From assembly GCA_958510875.1 (NCBI GenBank), contig OY294068.1, positions 28,934,297 through 28,998,296 on the forward strand: 64,000 nt of DNA, in the 5' to 3' direction. The DNA comes from Endomychus coccineus (taxonomy: Eukaryota > Arthropoda > Insecta > Coleoptera > Endomychidae). Position 1 is the stretch's first letter. The number at the start of each line of letters is the position of its first letter. Positions 57,231-64,000 of this stretch are shown in pieces. The translations under genes and the position numbers were made by a program. A model generated the notes under the pieces. The model did no database searches and was not told the origin of the DNA. It saw nothing but the letters and a program-made list of their open reading frames with translations.

Positions 57231-58805
57231 CCGGGATATCAAAAATTATCTTGGTCAAGGGTGGTTGTGGAATCTAAAACGTGTGTCTTACTTTACGTTT
57301 GAAATAATTATGTCACTGTCACACTGACATCATCAATAACCTACAAATTTCATTCATACCTATTTATTTCAGTTGTAAAACAATAATGAACTACAAATTA
57401 TGAAATAACGGTTTTAGTAACAAGAAAAACTAAATTACAGTAATTGTTGGAAATGTCCCCCGTTTTGTTCGATGCACAAGTTGACGCGCATTCTCATGCT
57501 GTGAAAACCGTTTTGCATCATTTCTGGCGTTATGGTTGCACATTGCTAAACTATTCTTTGTTGAAGTTTTTGCAAATTATTGCGAAAATCTTGTTTTTTA
57601 AGTCAGGAAATATAAAATAGTCCATAATTGTCAAACAAGGTGATCTCGGAGGAAACTCAACTTCTCTATACAAACTTATCAGCCGATCATCAGAAAACTT
57701 GAGGAGAAAAGCAATATTTTCTCGTGTAGTATGTGATGTTGTACCGTCATGCTGGAAATAACCGTACCGAAGTTCATCATCGTTTAACTGTTGCACAAAT
57801 TCAGCCAAAAAGTTGTGTCGTACCTTTCTGCGTTGACGGTGAAATCGAAAAAAATTGGCCCAATTATTCTTCTGCAAGAAACTGCCATCCAAGCACCGAT
57901 TTTTTGAGCATGTAGTGGCGATTCAGTAAAAACATGAGGGTTATCATTGCTCCACATTCGCATATTTTGAAAATTGATGTATCCCGAAAGGTGGAACCAT
58001 GCTTCGTCAGAAAAAAAAGTTGAGTCCAGAAGATCGTCATTCATTAAATTATTGACAAACCAATGGCAGTAAGCAAGGCGTCTGGGGTGGTCTGCGGGGT
58101 GAAGAGCTTGATGTGCTTGCATCTTATATGGATGCTGGTTCAATAAGTCTTTCTTTAAAATCTTCTGACATGTTCCATAAGAAAGTCCAATTTCCTGAGA
58201 AAGACGTTTCAAAAGTTTTGCAGGCTCCTCTTCCATACGTTGACGAACGTCATTGACAACTTCTTCTGTACGAACTCTTTGTCTACCAGCACCTTTTTTA
58301 TGAGTCACACAACCAGTTTCGCGAAACACTTCAACACAATTTTTAAGGCACGCATAAAAATTGTCCGGTAATATTGCCACGTTTGGGAAGTGCTCTTGAA
58401 AATTGTCCAAATACAAACGTTGACTGTATTGCCAATTTCCATTAACTAGCGCACCCGTTCGATAATAGGCTTCAATCATGAAAATTTTGTGCTGTGTGGT
58501 AAGAGGCATGATTCAAAAACTGGATTAGAAAATTTCAGCACAATGACTTAACAGATTCTGACACAACAAAACATATTCAAAAATTTAAAGTAAGACACAC
58601 GTTTTACATTCCACAACCACCCTTGACCAAGATAATTTTTAATTTGTAGTTCATTATTGTTTTACAACTGAAATAAATAGGTATGAAATTTGTAGGTTAT
58701 TGATGATGTCAATGTGACAGTGACATAATTATTTCAAACGTAAAGTAAGACACACGTTTTAGATTCCACAACCACCCTTGACCAAGATAATTTTTGATAT
58801 TCCGG
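57231..58805 (-). mobile_element. CCGG-ended mariner transposon, nearly intact, about 170-bp inverted repeats
   Basis: The left end CCGGGATATCAAAAATTATC follows TA (57229-57230). The right end is the complement of CCGGAATATCAAAAATTATC and precedes TA (58806-58807). The inverted repeats (57231-57400 and 58637-58805) differ by a few bases and a 4-base gap. Just inside the right repeat, 58590-58637 repeats the outer 50 bp once more in direct order. The 1575-bp element contains one minus-strand transposase. Two solo right ends of the same family lie at 43514 and 43805. Confidence 0.93.
57551..58509 (-). pseudogene. DUF4817/DDE mariner transposase with a single frameshift
   Basis: Start at 58509: MPLTTQHKIFMIEAYYRTGA through FRETGCVTHKKGAGRQRV (DUF4817-type helix-turn-helix), ERMEEEP-like linker, LSQEIGLSYGTCQKILKKDL (second helix-turn-helix), then FFSDEAWFHLSG with the first Asp. 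At the A5 run 57807-57811 one base is missing. The next frame gives FLAEFVQQLNDDELRYGYFQ, HDGTTSHTTRENI (second Asp) and PPRSPCLTIMDYF, where the third catalytic Asp of SPD is Cys. 36 residues separate the second and third positions. No intron is seen. The rest is open, so loss is recent. Confidence 0.9.
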
Positions 58806-58807
58806 TA

Positions 58808-59979
58808 TTGACGTTATGAGAAGTTTTAGTGAAATTGCGAAGTCGGCATTTCATACTATATAGTGTCCCATTTGCTCGCCGGCGATTTGTAATCTCTAGA
58901 TCTGTTTTTCTGGTTATTAGGGTCATCTACAGGTAAGTGTATTATTTATATAGAATTATATAGAATTTATCTGTGAACACGCCTGCGCCGTTTGTTATAG
59001 AAAAACATTCATTAGTTTCTGTGATTTTCCAGGTTTTAGGGAGATAGGTTAGAAATTTGGGAAATATGGGGTAGCTTTACATCACGTCGTCATTGATGCA
59101 AAATATCCCCTTACAAAAGGCTTTTTAGGTATCTATCAAAATATAATTTTTTTCTTTTCCAGGCCTGCCACGGATTCACAAATCAGAAACTTGGTTCACG
59201 CCGCTATGCCGACTAATCAGGAACATTAATCCGGAATGAAGAATTATCATGTACGTGTGCTTCTGCAAAATAAAATATTCCTTTCCGAACAATAGCCAAC
59301 AAAAGTAAGCAGTGGCATCATAATGTTCCCGGTAGGCCTCCATTGATTACCAAACAAGAAGAGAAGCTTTTGCTTCATGTTTGAAGATTTGTGTGATTTA
59401 AGATATCCCCTTACTTTCCCCGCTATCACTAATTAAGCAAATTGACTCTCAGGTTGTCGTTTTTATGAAATCTATGTATATCCGGGTATATTATTACTTC
59501 TCTTGATGAAAAAAGGGCTACCATTAGCGCCATGGAGATTCAGAAAGAATTGGAAATGGCCTGAAGTTTTAGGGGGCGTGAATCAATAAGAGAGGGTGTT
59601 TTTCTCTTCCTGAGTTAAAGGACTTTTGTGATTAAAACTTGCCAAATATTATGCAAAACTTCTCTTTATATCATAAACTTTGTTAAAAACCCGTTTTGTT
59701 CCATTATTTCAAATATTTCTCATAGGTTCAATTGTTCTAGAATATTTAGAGAGGTTTAATGAACCTATTAAAAGGGTAAACTTTGCTTATCCGCTGTTTA
59801 TTTATCAAATACAATGGTTTTTATATAGAAAAATATGAAACACTTTACACTAGTAGATACTCCCCATTAATGAATTCCTTAAATCACTAGTTTCACATTA
59901 TTTACCATATTTGTGGTAATTCTCGTAATGGTTATAGAATAAATCGCAATTATTTGTCAACTCCTACAAAAACTGATAC
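58808..59979. other. No recognisable gene
   Basis: AT-rich. tagtgtcccatttgctcgcc at about 58861 looks like a mariner terminus but has no partner that I could find. Confidence 0.4.
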
Positions 59980-60110
59980 AAAGTTGATGGCTTGTTGCTT
60001 ACAGCCATGACTGAAAACCGCCTCCTCGGTCTTGCCCTTATGCACATCCATAAGAACATTCCTATTTACATCGGGAAGATTTGCAAAAACCGGCCATAGG
60101 AAGAGGCTAT
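59980..60110 (+). pseudogene. hAT transposase C-terminal scrap (hAT-4)
   Basis: The plus frame gives MTENRLLGLALMHIHKNIPI and YIGKICKNRP (Met at 60006), the final helix of the hAT dimerisation domain (the family has T(x)ERLxGLALMxIH). It is only about 40 residues and is preceded by unrecognisable sequence. No terminal repeats were found. Confidence 0.65.
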
Positions 60111-60779
60111 AGTTTAATATTTGAAAATATTTATTATGTTCCTATTTATTTAAAATTAAATCGTTTTTCTTTCTTTATACATATGTTTCTTTTTTCATAT
60201 TTTTAAAGACAGACCAACAGAGCATTATTCAAATGCAAGTATATTACATGGATAACAAACTAAAATTTTATCAATTTTTTGTTTAGAACTAATTTTCTGG
60301 AAAAGGTAAAATCACACATAAATTGACCCTCCACCTGGAACGAAATCCTGTATCGACACCTGCTAACACCAAAAAAATTAGAACATATAGTAGCTATATC
60401 GGCAATTTCTTGTCAAATTCGTAATTTTTGAGGTATTCGAGATTGCCTGGCATATTACGGTAAACTTTCTAAATAAACCAGATGGTGACTATGTCGGTCA
60501 TTCCAGAGTTCCTCGTCGGTCGATCTATGGGTTTGTGGATATTTTGTTAGCAATTTTCTAAAGTTAACGACATAGTGTGCTGATGCACTATCTAACTTGG
60601 ATCATTTTTGATGGTTTTGATTTAATAAATTTAGAAAAAGACGCCTATGTTGAAATAATTCACCTTAAATTCATTTATTACCATATACCAATTTTAAACT
60701 CATTTCACTCAGTATTAAAAAAGTGTAATAATGCACCTTAAATGCATTTTATTATGCATTCTATCATTTTCCTGATAAC
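60111..60779. other. No recognisable gene
   Basis: AT-rich, no supported feature. Confidence 0.5.
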
Positions 60780-61170
60780 TTTAAATAAGGATTCGTAATT
60801 AGCGACCTCCGGAACGCCCGTTTATCAGTTTTCAACTCATTTTATTCAATATTGAAAAGTGCATAACGCATCTTAAATGCATTTTATTATGCAATCTATC
60901 ATTTTTCTGATAACTTTGACTACTGATTCGTAATTAGCGACCTCGAAAACCCCCGTCTACCAATTTTCAACTCATTTTATTAAATATTAAAAAAGTGCAA
61001 CAAATAGTGCAACGTAAATTGCATTTAATTATGCAATGTATCAATTTTCTCATATCTTTGACATCGGATTCGTAATCAACGACCTCGGAAACCCCCGAGT
61101 AGGATAGATATTTTTGATATTCATTTTGATGTCAGATTCACAATCAGGGACCTTGAAACCCTCTAACTAC
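60780..61170 (+). repeat. Degenerate tandem repeat with GATTCGTAATyAGCGACCTC motif, four units
   Basis: The motif starts near 60793, 60925, 61068 and 61135. Each copy is followed by gaaa/gaac and cccccg-like bases. The first three units, about 132-140 bp, also share cagttttcaactcatttta, gaaaagtgca and ttatgcaatctatcattttt. It is non-coding. The motif core is shared with 17519-17945. Confidence 0.75.
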
Positions 61171-62189
61171 AAATTATGAAGGACTTACAAGCAATATTCA
61201 GAAAGTTCATTAAAAAGTGCACTAAAATGCATTTAACAAATTTGTGCATCAAATCCCCCGGTCACGCATAAATAACAAAGTTTACAAATACCTTCCTTAA
61301 GAGAATGCAAAAAACTGCTAAGCTCTATCAATCCACGTAACGTTTTTCCTAAGTTTTGTGAAAATCGGCCTGAATACAACGTACTATGTAGGAACAGACA
61401 ATATATTAGAAATGATTCAGAAACCGCTAATGAACATCCTTATATTATACTCTATGTTACATTGAAATTTCATCCTAATGGTCTACTCTATGTTTTATAC
61501 TAAGATTTCAACCACAGACAATCACAAAATCTAGTTTATGAGGTTGTAATTGGATAGGAACAAGAAAGTAAAAAATTTCAGAAGAAAAAATAACCGGAAA
61601 ACTCGTGTTATGGACATTTGAAATATACAGGATGTTCAGCGCATCAGAACCCTAGCAGAGCAGAAACTTACCTCTATACCAAGATGTACCTCTGAGAAAC
61701 GGCATTTAAAGTAACTCTAAAACCACTTCAACCTTATAAATAAGAAATATTCACCCTTATCAAAAATAAATTTTTGCCTGTACTGTGTTTTAAAAGTGAT
61801 GAATTTTCTTGAGAAATGGTGTGACTTTTATTCAAAATATGTTCGGTAACACTGATTTTTCACCATTTTTTTTTATATGGACAAAATGCTCTTTATACCG
61901 AGTTAAAAAAGTTCCTTTTAATTTGACCCGCATAGCAATTTGAACACGACTCACAAACCATTTTGTAAATCTCGGATTTGTCGAAGTATAAAATTTTATC
62001 GAAGGTATTTTAGCTTGTTCTTACATCTACAAACTGGTTGTATTGCGAATTTAGAAAATAAATTATGGAATTTATTAATTACGAAAATTGCAGAAAAATA
62101 ATTGTGGAATCGAATTGGCCAAACGGGGCACTCCCTACCTCGGGCGCGTATCTCAGAGGCATGTCGACACTATGTTTTGCCAACCCCCT
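61171..62189. other. No recognisable gene
   Basis: AT-rich. tacaggatgttcagcgc at about 61626 resembles a mariner terminus without a partner. Confidence 0.4.
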
Positions 62190-62267
62190 TGTTTACATTA
62201 TTATCCCCAAATAGTATTTAAATGGGCACTTTTTCATTTACAATTTAGTTTACTGTGATGACTTAAT
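62190..62267 (+). repeat. PLE family B terminal repeat, left part
   Basis: tgtttacattattatcccca, aatagtatttaaa and atttagtttactgtgatga match 16235-16310. The repeat stops at 62267 where hAT-5 begins and resumes at 63812. Confidence 0.75.
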
Positions 62268-63811
62268 CAGGGTCCATGGCCCAGAGGCCTCCACCACCTA
62301 GGGGCCTCCACCAAAGATCAAGTGAAGAAAAAAAATTTGCTTATTACAGAAATCATATGACAATTATTTAATATAGTAATCAATAATAGTATCGTTATCA
62401 ATAGTATTGATGTGAATATTGGTAATCAATAATGAATAATATCGTCTTTTAGCGTCATTTAGTGCAACATTTGCATGTAAAGATTTTGCAATAATTTTTT
62501 TTGCTATTGAAAATCTATTTGCGGTTTTTCAACTTTTTGGAAGAAGTTTACTTATTTTTCACGAGCTCTACAAGTCGTTACAAGAAACTCTAAGCATCTC
62601 ACTCCGACACAGAGAAACGTCACATACATGTCCCAACTCGAGTGAATAGTACCAGCTGGTCTTCTCGTGCAGATGCTACTAAGGATTTGGTGCTCGGATA
62701 TGCAGACATGAAACAAACACTCTTGTTAATGTCCGAAGATGATGAGCAACATTCGAAAACCCGAGTCGAGTGTCAAGGCTTGCATAAGCAAATGTGCAAA
62801 TTGGAAACTGGCATCTATGCTGTCTTCTGGAATGACTTTTTAAACAGAGCAGTTAACGCCACAAGCAAACTGCTTCAAAATTCCAAGCTCGACTTGAATT
62901 CGGCAGTTGCAGGTCTGAAGTCACTGAGAAAGAACGCGACAACTTTGCGTTCTACGAAGAAGCAGGAAAAGAACGAACTGGAACGTCAGAGCACGAGACC
63001 TCGAGGGCACGACGCCGAAATCTCCGCTTGATTCCACTGGACTACGAGCACGCGTCAGAAGTGGACCTGTCACCATCGCGGAAATTTGTCGTCGAAAACT
63101 ACCTCCCTGTAATCGGCCAGTTGTTGACATCATTGGACCAACGGTTTGCGGCGTATGAACTAGTGTCTACGCGTTTCGGATTTCTGGCTGAACTCGAGGA
63201 TTTGAGTTCCGATGATTTGCGTAAACAAGCACGGCTTTTGGATGGGATTTACAAAGACGATGTTGATGAAAATCTTGGGGTCGAGCTAATACAATTTGCC
63301 GAATTTTACAGACAGTTTGCTGGAAACATAGACCAATACTCAAGTCGCGAACATTGTATGTATTTGTTAATCATTGAAAAACAGCTGCAGGATGCTTTTC
63401 CTAATGTTGAAACTGATCACGAATTTTTCAGCGGAAAGATCATTTTCAAATCAAAATTAAAATTGTTGAAAAACAGATTGCGAACGGCAATGACACAGCA
63501 ACGTCTTAACGATCTCGGGGTTTTGAGCAGTAACAGAGATATTTTGAGATCCTTGAAGTTTGACGATGTCATCGATTATTTCCCGGCGAGGAAAACTCGA
63601 AAAATACCTGTGTAAAGTTATTGATATTTATGTAAGTTAAATAATATATATTGTCCCGATTTTTTATTACAACAACATTTTAAAATGCATTAAAATTCCA
63701 TTCAGTATACAGTCGGTGTATACTGAATAAAGAAAAATGTTAGCCTCTGACATATAGGGGCCACCACCAAACTTGGGCTCAGGGGCCTCCACCACCTTAA
63801 AGCCAGCCCTG
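62268..63811 (+). mobile_element. hAT transposon (hAT-5) inserted in a PLE terminal repeat
   Basis: The ends are CAGGG (62268) and CCCTG (63811). The subterminal block ggcctccaccacct is present near both ends in the same orientation, and again near each end in variants. The flanks (gacttaat and gataaggg) are not an 8-bp duplication, and part of the PLE repeat between them is missing, so insertion was followed by, or accompanied by, a deletion. A broken plus-strand transposase lies within. Confidence 0.75.
62642..63615 (+). pseudogene. hAT transposase C-terminal half, broken
   Basis: The first open part (62642-63031) covers a helical insertion region (ADMKQTLLLMSEDDEQHSKT, CKLETGIYAVFWNDFLNRAV). 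After a shift the second part (63028-63615) has LPVIGQLLTSLDQRFAAYEL, FAEFYRQFAG, CMYLLIIEKQLQDAFPNVET, then LKLLKNRLRTAMTQQRLNDL and GVLSSNRDIL. The block before LKNRLRTAM should carry the C-S-x-ERSFSxLK dimerisation core but reads as an altered stretch (DHEFFSGKIIFKSK). The N-terminal half with zinc finger and catalytic YDG block is missing. It is of the zinc finger MYM-type 1-like kind. Confidence 0.85.
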
Positions 63812-63872
63812 GATAAGGGTGATTATTATTTATTTAGTGTTTTAGTGTATCCGCAGTGTAATCTCTTTTATC
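63812..63872 (+). repeat. PLE family B terminal repeat, right part
   Basis: gataagggtgattatt and tagtgttttagtgtat match 16356-16380 and the complement of 32220-32270. It is the continuation of the repeat interrupted at 62268. Confidence 0.7.
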
Positions 63873-64000
63873 AATGACCTTCAGTTTAAACTTCGAATTA
63901 AACGCAAGTTTAGACCGAACCAATAAAACTGACCCTTAGCGGTTGACAGCGACCTTGGCCTTCCGGATTGAATATCCTCGTCAACCATTCGAACGAAAAA

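Noticed and set aside
58861..58880. Mariner left terminus tagtgtcccatttgctcgcc
   Set aside because: No complementary right end or transposase of matching type found nearby.
61620..61640. Mariner-like terminus tacaggatgttcagcgc
   Set aside because: No partner end found within the window.
1..64000. Host protein-coding genes, tRNAs, rRNA, operons or viral integrations
   Set aside because: No ORF or spliceable exon series resembled a host gene, no tRNA or rRNA fold was recognised, and no LTR retrovirus or DNA-virus genes were seen. Everything long and recognisable belongs to transposable elements.

Overview
The window looks like arthropod, most probably insect, nuclear DNA. It is AT-rich, carries short interstitial arrays of the insect telomere unit TTAGG/CCTAA, and is packed with insect-type mobile elements: Tc1/mariner-superfamily DNA transposons, hAT transposons, Penelope-like elements (PLEs) and several non-LTR retrotransposon clades. 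I found no convincing host protein-coding gene, tRNA, rRNA or CRISPR. Almost every long ORF is a transposable-element protein fragment or a shadow of a repeat. The species cannot be named from this sequence alone.

Layout, left to right. 1.5-4.9 kb: a 1652-bp tandem duplication of two opposed LINE fragments. 5.0-6.1 kb: a decayed mariner with TA target duplications. 6.7-7.8, 13.8-15.0 and 20.2-20.8 kb: three 5'-truncated retroposon tails whose poly(A) runs straight into TTAGG repeats. 8.0-8.8 kb: a mariner transposase fossil. 10.3-12.4 kb: a restriction-like-endonuclease (R2/R4-type) retrotransposon tail between inverted repeats. 12.4-12.8 kb: a pogo-like DNA-binding-domain relic. 15.0-17.5 kb: two PLE reverse transcriptase relics in opposite orientation around an inverted terminal repeat. 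21.3-24.0 kb: a complete but decayed hAT with a perfect 8-bp target duplication. 25.5-26.5 kb: a PLE GIY-YIG endonuclease followed by a terminal repeat with a near-canonical hammerhead ribozyme. 26.7-29.3 kb: a GTF2IRD2-like hAT relic in which one 152-bp segment is amplified sevenfold. 29.6-31.2 kb: PLE terminal repeats in inverted and direct order. 33.2-35.4 kb: a PLE interrupted by a second PLE and joined to a LINE fragment. 36.1-37.2 kb: a 332-bp tandem repeat. 39.4-42.5 kb: inverted PLE-type repeats around a THAP relic and a LINE tail, one arm split by a foldback element. 46.8-49.4 kb: a mariner with very long inverted repeats. 51.5-52.7 kb: a LINE RNase H tail. 53.5-55.7 kb: a second hAT. 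57.2-58.8 kb: the best-preserved mariner. 60.8-61.2 kb: a degenerate tandem repeat sharing a motif with 17.5-17.9 kb. 62.2-63.9 kb: a hAT inserted in a PLE terminal repeat.

The region is best read as layered insertions. The strongest signals are structural: hammerhead ribozymes in PLE repeats, insertions dated by target duplications and by an empty-site paralogue, a satellite seeded from transposase DNA, and a recurring module tied to TTAGG repeats. Remaining stretches are AT-rich DNA with no recognisable gene.
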